DNA of 64,000 nucleotides from a candidate division WOR-3 bacterium. GTDB lineage: Bacteria; Hydrothermota; UBA3072. Positions within the stretch are counted from its first letter, which is position 1, and every line of letters starts with the position of its first letter. Below the pieces are notes generated by a model. It had not been told where the DNA came from, made no database searches, and saw only the letters and a list, made by a program, of their open reading frames with translations. Shown piece after piece: positions 8,150-16,797 of the stretch. The DNA lies in the NCBI GenBank assembly GCA_039804165.1, contig JBDRZZ010000004.1:45956-109955 (forward strand), in the 5' to 3' direction. The position numbers and the translations under genes are program-made.

Positions 8150-10852
8150 TTATAAATTCCAAGGTATATTAAAACTTTTTTCAAATGAAAACTCAAAATT
8201 ACCTATATTAAAATCAAAAAAATCATTTATCCTTGGATTATGACATAACTTTCCACCAACTACCAATTTAGTAGAGTTAAAACCACCCTTAATTCCCCAA
8301 AGAAGATAAGATTTCCTTTCAAAAACTCTATACCCTAAACCAATACTTGGTTCTAGTCTTAAGATATAAAAGATAGAGGTCTCAATAGTAAAAACTGTTC
8401 CAATAGTAATTATAGGTTTCTCCCACTCAAAAGAATTGATAACCTCGAAAAACGGTCTAAACCATCCATCATTTAAATAAAACGGAATCAAACTATTCCC
8501 TTTTCCAATACTAAGAATTTGATAATCGATTCCAAATCTTCCTCCTATACCATTTTGCATATCTCTCTTTTCTCCGCAAATAGGTCTTAAATAAACAGAA
8601 CCTCTTCTCCCAACATTACAAACCATTATCCCCGAAAAATTTAAAGATAAACCAGGGAAAAAGAAAACACTCTTAAAATAAATATCAAAAATATTTCTCT
8701 CAACATCACTCCATAACTTTCTGGACTCCAATAATATAGATGGAGACAAAATATGCTTTTTATTATAATCCCCAAATAAAAAAACAGGAGAAAAAGTAAT
8801 AGGGAAATTTATCATACTAAGACTATCCTTATAACTTGCAATAAAATCGAGATAAATCCCTTGGAGCCCATTTTGCCAAGAAAGAAAAACTGGCTTTGAA
8901 AAAATTAAGTTGATCATTTTCTCATTTATTTCCTTCTTTAATTCAATAGACAAAAAAGGACCTCCTCTTAAACCTTCAATATATTTCGCCTCGTATTCTT
9001 CCAAATTGCTTTCCTTTACTCCAAGATACCAAGATAAAATTCTTGTTGCTGAAGCATCCATCCCTAAAGCATTAAGCCTAACAATCATTTCATTTTCTTT
9101 CTTATAGAAAGTTGGATACCTTAAAATTGGATCCCAAAGTAGATTTCTAAAATTATAGATATAGCCTCCCTCTCTATATTTTAAATTTTCATCTGTAGGT
9201 AAAGAAGCCTGGGGAAGCTCTTCTAAAGTTGATATTTTCTCCCCTTCTGTTAGCTCCACTGCTTCGATAGTCTGTCCTATTGGTGAAATCCCAATGAAAT
9301 AAATCTTTCTATCTAAAACAACAGGATAAGAACAAAAAGGAAGATTGGTAAGCCTATATAAAAAATCTTTCCAGAGATAAGCTTGCCAACTCCCTAACCT
9401 GTTTGAAGAAAACAAAAGACCTTCTTTAATGAAATTTAATCCACATTTTGAATAAGACTCTTCAATCTTTACAGTATCTCCTCCAAAAAAGAATATTTTA
9501 TTTCCTTTATCCTCATTATGTAAAAGAATAGCTATTTTTTCCCCTCCCACAACAACATCAAGAGGAACTTCTAACTCCGAATTAAAAATAACTTCCCTTT
9601 TATTATTATCAACTATTTCAATACAGCCACCTCTCCATCCATTTTGTTTACATATTATTAATTTACCATCCCAAAGAACATCAAAACTCTTCAAAGTGCC
9701 ATTGTCAGAATAAATCTTTTTCTTTTCTTTAGTATTCATATCAAAGCTATATATATCATTTTTAAAATGGCAACCAATTAGAGTTTTACCACTTATAAAT
9801 ACATCCCGTTTTCCATAAAAAATCTTTTCATTTCTTATTCGTATAGGAAAATCAGAAATGGCAGGCTCCCTCAGGATGACTTGAACCGCTTTTGTCTTTG
9901 GATCTAACTTTAAAATCTCAGAATATGAAACACTTTTATAAATTGAACTCTTTATAACTTTTCCCCTTACGAAATAAAGATTACTCCCATCACTTGTTAA
10001 AAATTCTAAAAAATCTTTTCCTGAATATATTATTTCTGATTCCTGAGAAAAATTATAATCTTTAAGCTCCTCCTTCATCCTATTCTTAAGCTCCTTATAT
10101 ATATCAAAAGAAAACTTCTTATAGGCAGCTCTATGACTTAACTCTAATCCAATTAAAGGGAACGAACTAGCATATCTATCAGCCCAATCAGAGATTCTTT
10201 CTTCTCCATATTTTTCTCCTCTATATCTTGAAATAAAACCTCCCCAAATATAAAATGAATTATTATAAGGAAACTTGTAGGGATTATAAGTAAAATCCTC
10301 CACTTCGGGAAATTTATCATCTCTTGCGCAGACAAAACCGTAAGCATCAAAAAATCCCTCATTTAACCTCCCTTCAAAAGGAAATTGCCTACTTTCGGAA
10401 TAAACTGCGTAAGACTCAGCTATCCAATCAGGAACATAAACATTGGGAGCTATAATTTTCCCAAATAACCTTTGTAATATTTTAGGAAAGCCTTTTACGC
10501 TTGTCATATTTGCAATATGAGTATACTCATGAATAACTCCAACTCTCCACCAAGAAGAAAAACTCCCAAAAACGGGGTTAGGAGTTGGGATATATGGATT
10601 TAAGATTATTGTATTAAGAGTAGGAAAAGCATATCCGGAAACAACTCCTCCAATATCATCAATAAAAATTAAAGTCCTTATGGGCTTATTATGAGTAAAA
10701 TCTATAACATTCTCTCTATACCTTTCTAACAAAGCAAGTTGGCTTTTTGCACAACCCAAATATGATTCATCAGGATAAATTATTGTAAATTTTTCACTAC
10801 TTATAGAACCCCAGGATATAATAATAAAAAAAAGCATATCTACTTTTTTCAA
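8150..10852 (-). CDS. Surface gluzincin metallopeptidase with beta-propeller and C-terminal barrel-like region
   Basis: The protein has up to 900 residues and starts with TTG at 10852 or with ATG at 10837 (codon 6). A short signal sequence (MLFFIIISWGSISS) leads into a peptidase domain. This carries HEYTH (residues 108-112) and, 34 residues on, WIAES with E146, the HExxH...E zinc ligands of the peptidase MA-like/M1-like gluzincins. Residues about 270-560 form TolB/WD40-like propeller strands. The last about 280 residues alternate short hydrophobic strands with glycine/aromatic turns, as in an outer-membrane barrel. It is probably anchored in the outer membrane with the peptidase exposed. Neither start has a clear Shine-Dalgarno. 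Its substrate is unknown. Confidence 0.8.
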   Translation of the reverse strand: MKKVDMLFFIIISWGSISSEKFTIIYPDESYLGCAKSQLALLERYRENVIDFTHNKPIRTLIFIDDIGGVVSGYAFPTLNTIILNPYIPTPNPVFGSFSSWWRVGVIHEYTHIANMTSVKGFPKILQRLFGKIIAPNVYVPDWIAESYAVYSESRQFPFEGRLNEGFFDAYGFVCARDDKFPEVEDFTYNPYKFPYNNSFYIWGGFISRYRGEKYGEERISDWADRYASSFPLIGLELSHRAAYKKFSFDIYKELKNRMKEELKDYNFSQESEIIYSGKDFLEFLTSDGSNLYFVRGKVIKSSIYKSVSYSEILKLDPKTKAVQVILREPAISDFPIRIRNEKIFYGKRDVFISGKTLIGCHFKNDIYSFDMNTKEKKKIYSDNGTLKSFDVLWDGKLIICKQNGWRGGCIEIVDNNKREVIFNSELEVPLDVVVGGEKIAILLHNEDKGNKIFFFGGDTVKIEESYSKCGLNFIKEGLLFSSNRLGSWQAYLWKDFLYRLTNLPFCSYPVVLDRKIYFIGISPIGQTIEAVELTEGEKISTLEELPQASLPTDENLKYREGGYIYNFRNLLWDPILRYPTFYKKENEMIVRLNALGMDASATRILSWYLGVKESNLEEYEAKYIEGLRGGPFLSIELKKEINEKMINLIFSKPVFLSWQNGLQGIYLDFIASYKDSLSMINFPITFSPVFLFGDYNKKHILSPSILLESRKLWSDVERNIFDIYFKSVFFFPGLSLNFSGIMVCNVGRRGSVYLRPICGEKRDMQNGIGGRFGIDYQILSIGKGNSLIPFYLNDGWFRPFFEVINSFEWEKPIITIGTVFTIETSIFYILRLEPSIGLGYRVFERKSYLLWGIKGGFNSTKLVVGGKLCHNPRINDFFDFNIGNFEFSFEKSFNIPWNL

Positions 10853-10889
10853 AATAATAAAAAATTTTTTTATTTCAAGAGGAATCCTT

Positions 10890-10898
10890 ATTATAACA
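10890..10898 (-). promoter_or_regulatory. Extended -10 promoter candidate for the metallopeptidase gene
   Basis: On the minus strand TG-T-TATAAT reads from 10898 to 10890, an extended -10 with consensus hexamer, about 38 bp before the TTG start. No good -35 is seen at 16-17 bp, as is common for extended -10 promoters. Confidence 0.4.
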
Positions 10899-11032
10899 GA
10901 AATTGGGGAAATATAGAGCTTAAAGATTTACCTTAAACGAGTAATATTAAGATATTGCGAATATAACCTAGAATTATATTTTTAAATTGTAAAAAAATAT
11001 AAAGAAGTATAATTACCTTTAAGGAGGTTTTA

Positions 11033-11236
11033 ATGGATTGTATAAAAGAAGCAAATTTAAAGAAATGTAATTGCTCTTATAATCCCTGTTCCAGAAAAGG
11101 AAGATGCTGCGAATGTCTCCATTACCATCTAAGCGGAAGGGAACTTCCGGCTTGCTTCTTCCCACCTGATGTTGAGAGAACTTATAATAGATCTTTCGAA
11201 AAGTTCGCCGAACTTGTAAGAGAAGGAAAAATATAA
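11033..11236 (+). CDS. Cysteine-rich small protein, DUF6485 family
   Basis: The 67-residue protein has eight Cys (3, 12, 14, 19, 25, 26, 28, 41) in its first two-thirds, including CxC and CCxC clusters, and ends with PPDVERTYNRSFEKF. I recognise it as the DUF6485 family, whose function is unknown to me. The cysteine spacing suggests a metal site (zinc or iron-sulfur); this is inference. The ATG follows a strong TTTAAGGAGGTTTTA ribosome site. It is isolated between a divergent and a convergent gene, so it is likely monocistronic. Confidence 0.85.
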   Translation: MDCIKEANLKKCNCSYNPCSRKGRCCECLHYHLSGRELPACFFPPDVERTYNRSFEKFAELVREGKI

Positions 11237-11260
11237 TCAAAGAGTGTTTTTAAATAAAAG

Positions 11261-11284
11261 CTCCTTTAAATTGATTAAAAGGAG
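11261..11284 (-). terminator. Hairpin terminator of the envelope operon
   Basis: CTCCTTT at 11261-11267 pairs with AAAGGAG at 11278-11284. On the minus strand the hairpin follows the Omp85-like gene stop and is followed by CTTTTATTT. It separates this gene from the convergent DUF6485 gene. Confidence 0.5.
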
Positions 11285-11290
11285 AGATAG

Positions 11291-12586
11291 TTATCTTTCT
11301 TTAAACTTAAAATACACCCTTCCATCAGAAAAAGGGGCTTCAAAAGGAACACCATATTCCAGAGAAAACTTTCTAATTTTAATTCCAAATCCATAAGAAT
11401 ATTGCCATCTTTCTTCAAAGAAATTAGCATCTATAAAAGGATAAAAAGCAATTCTACCCAATTTATTTATATATTCAAGGCCAATAACAGCTCCTTCTTT
11501 TAAAGGCATCCCAGGGTAACCTCTAAAACTTCCAAAATAAGTGTGGATACCTTCAAGTAAGCAAACCTTAAAATATTTAAACCTTAGAATAAAGGATAAA
11601 AAATAAAAATCACTTAATATTTCGAGATCCCATCCTCCACTTTTTCTAAATCTTTCTCTATAATAAGTATAAAAGAGCTTAGAGTTATAAGAGATATTTG
11701 TTTCTCCAAAAAGGAATGAATAACTTGTATCTTTTGTAGAAACAAGCTCTACGCCAGATTGAATAAGAAAGGAAACTTCTCTATAAGGATATTGAATCCC
11801 TCCTTCAAAAGAAATTAAATTATAAAAATCTTTTATATAATCATGACTTAATGAAAAACAAAAATCCACTGGAAAAGAAAATATTCCTGGTTCAATATAT
11901 TTAAGCAGTTCATTCTGATATTTTTCTCCTTCTTTTTTCAGTTCTAAATCCACCGTTCTTCCAGAACCCCATAAATTTTTGTTTCTGAATCCCAAAAGAC
12001 CACTAAAACCTCCATTACCTGAATACGAAACAATTCCTTCAAAATTTTGCTCTCTTTTTTCCCTTAAAAAAATAAATAAATCAATCCAACCTTTATTTAC
12101 AAAAGGAACTATTTTAAATGAATCAATTTCAACATAACCTAAATCTTCCAATTTATAAATTTTCCTTCTAATCTCTTCTTCTTTAAATAGTTCACCTGAA
12201 GCAATTGAAATCTTATTTCTAAAAACCTCAGGCTTAGTATAAGAAAGACCTATTAAAAAAACTTCTCTTATTCTTTCCAAATATCCAGCTTCTATTAATA
12301 ACCTACAGTTAATATATTCTCCATCAAGGAAAAATTCCATAGGGGTAACCTTAACAAATGGAAACCCTCCTTCTGAATAAAAATCTATAACCTTTTCTAT
12401 CCCCTTATTAAATAATTCTTCATTAAATTTTTCTCCTTTTTTGGGTAATAAACTCTTAATCTTTTCTTCGGAAAAAATAATATCTCCTTCAAGAATAATT
12501 TCCCCAACCTTAAATCGGTTATCTTCCTCAAAGGAACTCTTCCCAATTTCTTGAGATGCCCAGAGAATTATGAAGATCAACAACAT
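11291..12586 (-). CDS. Omp85-superfamily outer-membrane protein (BamA/TamA-like, short)
   Basis: The 431-residue protein has a signal peptide (LLIFIILWASQEIG). Two POTRA-like domains follow at about residues 25-95 (VGEIILEGDIIFSEEKI, then YSEGGFPFVKVT) and 96-165 (IGLSYTKPEVF, LGYVEIDS). The remainder is a beta-barrel ending in an aromatic strand (RVYFKFKER). Full BamA has five POTRA domains, so this is a minimal form closer to TamA, TpsB or other accessory Omp85 proteins. The glycine-rich LLGFRNKNLWGSGR near residue 200 is the first-strand motif of the family. It is the last gene of a minus-strand operon with two lipoproteins, and may insert or export surface components. Confidence 0.8.
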   Translation of the reverse strand: MLLIFIILWASQEIGKSSFEEDNRFKVGEIILEGDIIFSEEKIKSLLPKKGEKFNEELFNKGIEKVIDFYSEGGFPFVKVTPMEFFLDGEYINCRLLIEAGYLERIREVFLIGLSYTKPEVFRNKISIASGELFKEEEIRRKIYKLEDLGYVEIDSFKIVPFVNKGWIDLFIFLREKREQNFEGIVSYSGNGGFSGLLGFRNKNLWGSGRTVDLELKKEGEKYQNELLKYIEPGIFSFPVDFCFSLSHDYIKDFYNLISFEGGIQYPYREVSFLIQSGVELVSTKDTSYSFLFGETNISYNSKLFYTYYRERFRKSGGWDLEILSDFYFLSFILRFKYFKVCLLEGIHTYFGSFRGYPGMPLKEGAVIGLEYINKLGRIAFYPFIDANFFEERWQYSYGFGIKIRKFSLEYGVPFEAPFSDGRVYFKFKER

Positions 12587-12600
12587 TAAAAATTTATTTT

Positions 12601-12951
12601 TTACCTATTTGTAAAAACAGTGTCAACAAAAGAGAATTTAAAATACAGAGTCTTAAACTTAAGAATAGGTAAAGAATCTGTATATTCAAAACTCAAAACC
12701 TTATAACCCTCCCAATCATCTATAAATATATGGATATTCTCTTCTTTAAAAGGTATATTTAACTCCTTAGCCTTTTCAAGCAATCTTTCCGGAATACTTT
12801 CAAAAGAATAAGGTGAAGTAGGGTCTAATAGCCTTATTGCCTCATCTTTTAAAGAAGAATAATTTACTCTTATCTTTACAAATCTTACTCCAAGATAAGC
12901 ACAATATCCCAAAATGCCTAAGATAATACACCAAAGTAAAAATCTAATCAT
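12601..12951 (-). CDS. Small single-pass membrane protein, function unknown
   Basis: The 116-residue protein has one N-terminal membrane segment (about residues 4-25, LLWCIILGILGYCAYLGVRF) and a short extracytoplasmic domain rich in charged residues. I recognise no family. It lies between the TPR lipoprotein (9 bp away) and the Omp85-like gene (14 bp away) on the same strand, so it is probably part of the same envelope operon. Its alternating hydrophobic strand pattern in the second half suggests a small alpha/beta domain. Confidence 0.7.
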   Translation of the reverse strand: MIRFLLWCIILGILGYCAYLGVRFVKIRVNYSSLKDEAIRLLDPTSPYSFESIPERLLEKAKELNIPFKEENIHIFIDDWEGYKVLSFEYTDSLPILKFKTLYFKFSFVDTVFTNR

Positions 12952-12960
12952 TTAAGTCAC

Positions 12961-14133
12961 TTACCATCTAACTTTTTTAATCTCCTCTATGTTCTTCTCA
13001 GCCCTTGCAATTCCTTCTTTTGCATAACTAACCCATTTAGGATCAGTAGATTTTACCCTAACTTTTTGCCAAATTCTGATAGAGCTTTCAAATTGCTCAA
13101 TAGCAGGATTCCACTTTTTATCCCCCATATACTTTAAACCTACCCTATAATAGTACTCTCCATAAAGAGCCAAAAGAATCTCATCATCAGAATCTATTGA
13201 AAAAGCTCTATCTATATATTTCTTAACGCCTGGAAGATTATCTCTAAGAAGCTCAAGGTTTATTAATTGATAATATACACTTAAATTATCCGGTTCTATT
13301 TCTAAAGCCTCCTTATAATAACTTTCTGCTTTTCCGTATTGCTTCATTTTCAAATACACATTACCAATATTCAATCTACTTGAAACATGTTTTGGAATCA
13401 TCTTGAGTATTGAATTATATTCCTCAATAGCTTTACTATACTCTCCAAGCTCGGTATAGGCTTCCCCAAGTCTTTTTATAACATCAATATCATTTCCAAA
13501 AAAATCCTTAGCTTTCTTAAGAAATTCAACCGCTTTTGCATAATCTCCGCTCTCAAAATAAGCATTTCCAAGTCTAAAAGCTATCCCCCCATTATTAGGT
13601 GCATATTCATAAGCCTTCTTGTAATTTTGAATCGCTTCCTGAATTCTACCTTGGGATTCAAGATAACTCGCATAAAGATCATAACCATTTGCATCATTCG
13701 GTTTATCTCTTATAACATCCAAAAAAAGTTGCTCTGCTTTTTGAGGTTCTCCCAACTTTCCATAAATAGAAGCTATTGCGAGAATAACTTTCCTCCTTTT
13801 TTCTTGATCTGAAGTGCATCTTAAGGCTTTTTTGCAAATTTCAAGAGCTTTTGGAGTATCTCCAAGTTCAATATATACCTGCCTTAAAGCAAGATATGCC
13901 TCAATATAAGAAGAATCCGCACCTATAGATTTCTCAAGAAGTGAAATCGCCTTTTCATAGTTTTTCTGTTTCATATATTCATATGCAAAGCTATAGTATC
14001 TTTCTGCTTCAGAGATCTCTTTCGTCTCCTGAGTAGGCTCCTTTTCTTTTACTTCTTCTTTTACACCACTTCCTGCGCATCCAATAAAAGAAGCTATCAA
14101 AAAAAGAGAAAAATAAATTTTAAAGATTTTCAC
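12961..14133 (-). CDS. TPR-repeat lipoprotein
   Basis: The 390-residue protein has a type II signal peptide with lipobox SFIGC (C19), a charged Glu/Lys linker and about eight tetratricopeptide repeats from about residue 40 to 330. Typical repeat units are A-Y-x-x-L-G-x-x-x-K-A. A basic tail follows. TPR lipoproteins act as protein-protein scaffolds in the periplasm, for example in outer-membrane assembly or secretion. It starts 3 bp after the stop of another lipoprotein and is followed by a small membrane protein and an Omp85-like gene, which supports a joint envelope role. Confidence 0.88.
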   Translation of the reverse strand: MKIFKIYFSLFLIASFIGCAGSGVKEEVKEKEPTQETKEISEAERYYSFAYEYMKQKNYEKAISLLEKSIGADSSYIEAYLALRQVYIELGDTPKALEICKKALRCTSDQEKRRKVILAIASIYGKLGEPQKAEQLFLDVIRDKPNDANGYDLYASYLESQGRIQEAIQNYKKAYEYAPNNGGIAFRLGNAYFESGDYAKAVEFLKKAKDFFGNDIDVIKRLGEAYTELGEYSKAIEEYNSILKMIPKHVSSRLNIGNVYLKMKQYGKAESYYKEALEIEPDNLSVYYQLINLELLRDNLPGVKKYIDRAFSIDSDDEILLALYGEYYYRVGLKYMGDKKWNPAIEQFESSIRIWQKVRVKSTDPKWVSYAKEGIARAEKNIEEIKKVRW

Positions 14134-14136
14134 TCC

Positions 14137-15501
14137 TTATTCCTCCTTTCCTTTTGCCTTTTGTCTTGTTGAAACAATCGTTTTTTCCACATCTCTTGCC
14201 CTAGCCCATAAAAAATAAGTGCTTTGAGTCTCATCTGTTTCATAAAAAGGTCCCCCCCCTTCCCCAAAACACTCCTTAACAAGCTCTCCATAATTGTTAA
14301 CGAACCTAACTACCATCACCAATGGAGTAGAATCTGCATCTAAAGCCTGAGACTTTAATATATATCCGTCTTTTGTAAGCTCTAAATAAGGATCCTTTGC
14401 AAGATCTCTTCTTAATTCCTTCATTGCTTCTTCTTCTTTAAATAACTCATAAAGATTTCCCTTTGGAAGAGAATCATTTTCTTCTTCATAACGTTTTACC
14501 ATTGAAGAAGCATTTCCGAGAGCGGAATAACCACTTAAAACTTTATTTGCATTTATAACTTCACCTCTTTCGGTATAGAAGGAGTTAAAAAGCTCCATCG
14601 CAACAGGTAATTTCTTTTTGCTTTCAGAAAGCCTTTCAACAAAAGAAATCCTTTGTTTTCCATTTACATAGGTAAACATCTTCTGATCAAAATTCTTCAA
14701 TTGTTGGATTAAAATAGAATCTCCTTCAGGATTAAGCGCTTCTATAATTTTATCAATTTGTCCTTTTATATTATCCGAATATAGAGCAATTGTATCTACT
14801 GTATCTCTTGGAATTAATTTTCCTTTAACTTCTAAAAGAGGATGATCTAACTTTTTTTCAATATGAGTAAATAAAGCATTAACCGTTTCTTCTACAACAA
14901 GGTCCGTTTTCTTTAGCTCATCCCTTATTAAAAGATTATCTCTAATTTCATTTATAAGAGATTTCAGTTCCTCTTTTTCTCTCTCCATTGAATTCAATAT
15001 CTCTTTCTTTTTTTTCTCTACATCAATTTTTGAAATAAAATCATAAAGAGCTTTTATCTCAGAAGCCACATTCCTATACTCATAACTTCTTGCTTCTTTA
15101 ACTTCATAAGATGCATAAGTAAAAGCCGAATCAATTGAAAGAAGATACTTAGAAATGCCTCTCTGTAAAGAGCTATCTGCATAAACAAGATCTCTTTTTA
15201 ACTCCCTTATTGCACCTTCACATTGAGTGATTTTTGTGTTAGCTCTCATTACAACCATTCTCTTCTCTGTTATCCATTTTGGCTCAGGATTTATTTCCTT
15301 TTTAAAATATGGATATAAACTCCTCTCCCAACCTACCTCAGAAGGATACTGTCCTTTCTTTAACATATATCTCTCAAGAGCATTTCTTATTTCCTTAAGA
15401 CCAGCTTCTGCCTTCAATCTATAAGCCATTCCAGCAAAAAACTCTTCTCCAGTGCAGGAAATCAAAACCAATAATATAAAGAAAACAAATTTTTTACTCA
15501 T
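14137..15501 (-). CDS. Predicted lipoprotein with coiled-coil region, function unknown
   Basis: The 454-residue protein has a short type II signal peptide with LISC (C16). Residues about 32-55 (LKEIRNALERYMLKKGQYP) resemble the helix-to-YP turn of pseudopilins such as GspG, but the pilin transmembrane start is absent. The middle (about 85-320) is helical with heptad-like Leu/Lys/Glu patterns. The C-terminal part (about 350-430) again looks globular (LAKDPYLELTKDGYILKSQ, reminiscent of pseudopilin-like modules). It is the first gene of the envelope operon with TPR lipoprotein and Omp85-like genes. I cannot name its function. Confidence 0.7.
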   Translation of the reverse strand: MSKKFVFFILLVLISCTGEEFFAGMAYRLKAEAGLKEIRNALERYMLKKGQYPSEVGWERSLYPYFKKEINPEPKWITEKRMVVMRANTKITQCEGAIRELKRDLVYADSSLQRGISKYLLSIDSAFTYASYEVKEARSYEYRNVASEIKALYDFISKIDVEKKKKEILNSMEREKEELKSLINEIRDNLLIRDELKKTDLVVEETVNALFTHIEKKLDHPLLEVKGKLIPRDTVDTIALYSDNIKGQIDKIIEALNPEGDSILIQQLKNFDQKMFTYVNGKQRISFVERLSESKKKLPVAMELFNSFYTERGEVINANKVLSGYSALGNASSMVKRYEEENDSLPKGNLYELFKEEEAMKELRRDLAKDPYLELTKDGYILKSQALDADSTPLVMVVRFVNNYGELVKECFGEGGGPFYETDETQSTYFLWARARDVEKTIVSTRQKAKGKEE

Positions 15502-15526
15502 AAATTTTCAATCTCCCTTCTCTTTT

Positions 15527-15599
15527 TGGAGCCGACGGGACTTGAACCCGTGACCTCCTGACTGCCAGTCAGACGCGCTACCAGTTGCGCCACGGCCCC
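15527..15599 (-). tRNA. tRNA-Ala (anticodon GGC)
   Basis: The reverse complement folds as a full cloverleaf. The acceptor GGGGCCG/CGGCTCC has the G3-U70 wobble that is the alanine identity element. The D stem is GCGC/GCGC, the anticodon loop CTGGCAG gives GGC, and the T arm is ACGGG-TTCAAGT-CCCGT. The discriminator base is A. The 3' CCA is not encoded, so it must be added after transcription. Confidence 0.95.
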
Positions 15600-15654
15600 T
15601 ATATAAAGTTATAATAATGTTAAAAACAAAATTGTCAAGATTTCAATAAAAACG

Positions 15655-16797
15655 TTAAATTCTAAATTCAGAAATAGCTTTACAAACCTCTCTTAGCTCC
15701 CAAATTTCCATCGTATTATAAAAAGGAAGTCTAAGAAGACGATCACTTACATCCTCAGTAACCGGTAAATCACCCTTCCTATAACCAAATCTCCTTCCCA
15801 TAGGAGAAAGATGAAGGGGCTGATAATGAAATACACTTAAGATACCATTCTTTTTTAAATGAGAAATTAATTTATTTCTAATTTCATAAGAAGGAAGTAA
15901 AATATAAAATAAATGGTAAGATTGGTCACAATAAGAAGGGACGAAAGGTATCTTAACTCCATTTGAGATAGCCCAATCTGATAAATTTTCTTTATAAAAA
16001 TTCCATATTTGTTTTCTTTTTTCTTGTATAAATTTCCTTTTCTCTAATTGGCCAAAGAGAAATGCTGCAAGTATATCTGAAAGAACATAGCTTGAGCCAA
16101 TATCTTTCCAGGTATACTTATCCACTTCCCCTCTAAAAAATTTAGCTCTATCTGTTCCCTTTTCTCTAACAATCTCGGCTCTCTCTATAAATTTCTTATC
16201 ATTTATTATTAAAGCCCCCCCCTCTCCACAGGAAAAATTTTTTGTTTCATGAAAACTCAAAGCACCGAAGGTGCCAAAAGAACCCAAAAACCTACCTTTA
16301 TACTTACCAAGAAATCCATGAGCGTTATCCTCAACAATATAAATACTGTATTTCCTAGCTAGCTTACATATCAAATCCATCTCACACCCAACACCTCCAT
16401 AATGAACAGGAACTATTACTTTTGTCCTTTCCGTTATTAAAAATTCGAGTTTTTTCTCATCCAAGTTCAAAGTGTCTGGCCTTATATCAACAAAAACAGG
16501 TTTGGCTCCTCGCAAAAGGAAAGCGTTTGCGGTAGAAACAAAAGTAAAAGAGGGAAGTATAACTTCGTCCCCCGGTTTAATCTGAAGTAAAATAGCTGCT
16601 ATCTCAAGAGCATGGGTGCAAGAAGTTGTTAGTAAAACTTTTGAAACATCCAAAATATTCTCTAATAATTCTTCACACTTCTTCCCATAAAATCCGTCTC
16701 CTCCTGTATACTTATTTTCCTCTATAGCTTTTCTCACATACTCAAGTTCTCTTCCCAAAATACCAGGCTGGTTAAAAGGAATTTTATGTTTTCCCAT
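15655..16797 (-). CDS. wecE: dTDP-4-amino-4,6-dideoxygalactose transaminase
   Basis: The DegT/DnrJ/EryC1-type PLP aminotransferase is 380 residues long from the ATG at 16797. This start has GGAGGAG at the right distance and begins with MGKHKIPFNQP, matching the WecE N terminus. A farther upstream ATG would extend it into the previous gene. SFHETKN carries the PLP lysine. Long stretches match WecE (PGDEVILPSFTFVSTANAF, IVREKGTDR, KYTWKDIGSSY). It makes dTDP-Fuc4N or a close amino sugar for a surface glycan, using glutamate as amino donor. It overlaps the flippase-like gene by 14 bp and ends the glycan operon. Confidence 0.92.
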   Translation of the reverse strand: MGKHKIPFNQPGILGRELEYVRKAIEENKYTGGDGFYGKKCEELLENILDVSKVLLTTSCTHALEIAAILLQIKPGDEVILPSFTFVSTANAFLLRGAKPVFVDIRPDTLNLDEKKLEFLITERTKVIVPVHYGGVGCEMDLICKLARKYSIYIVEDNAHGFLGKYKGRFLGSFGTFGALSFHETKNFSCGEGGALIINDKKFIERAEIVREKGTDRAKFFRGEVDKYTWKDIGSSYVLSDILAAFLFGQLEKRKFIQEKRKQIWNFYKENLSDWAISNGVKIPFVPSYCDQSYHLFYILLPSYEIRNKLISHLKKNGILSVFHYQPLHLSPMGRRFGYRKGDLPVTEDVSDRLLRLPFYNTMEIWELREVCKAISEFRI

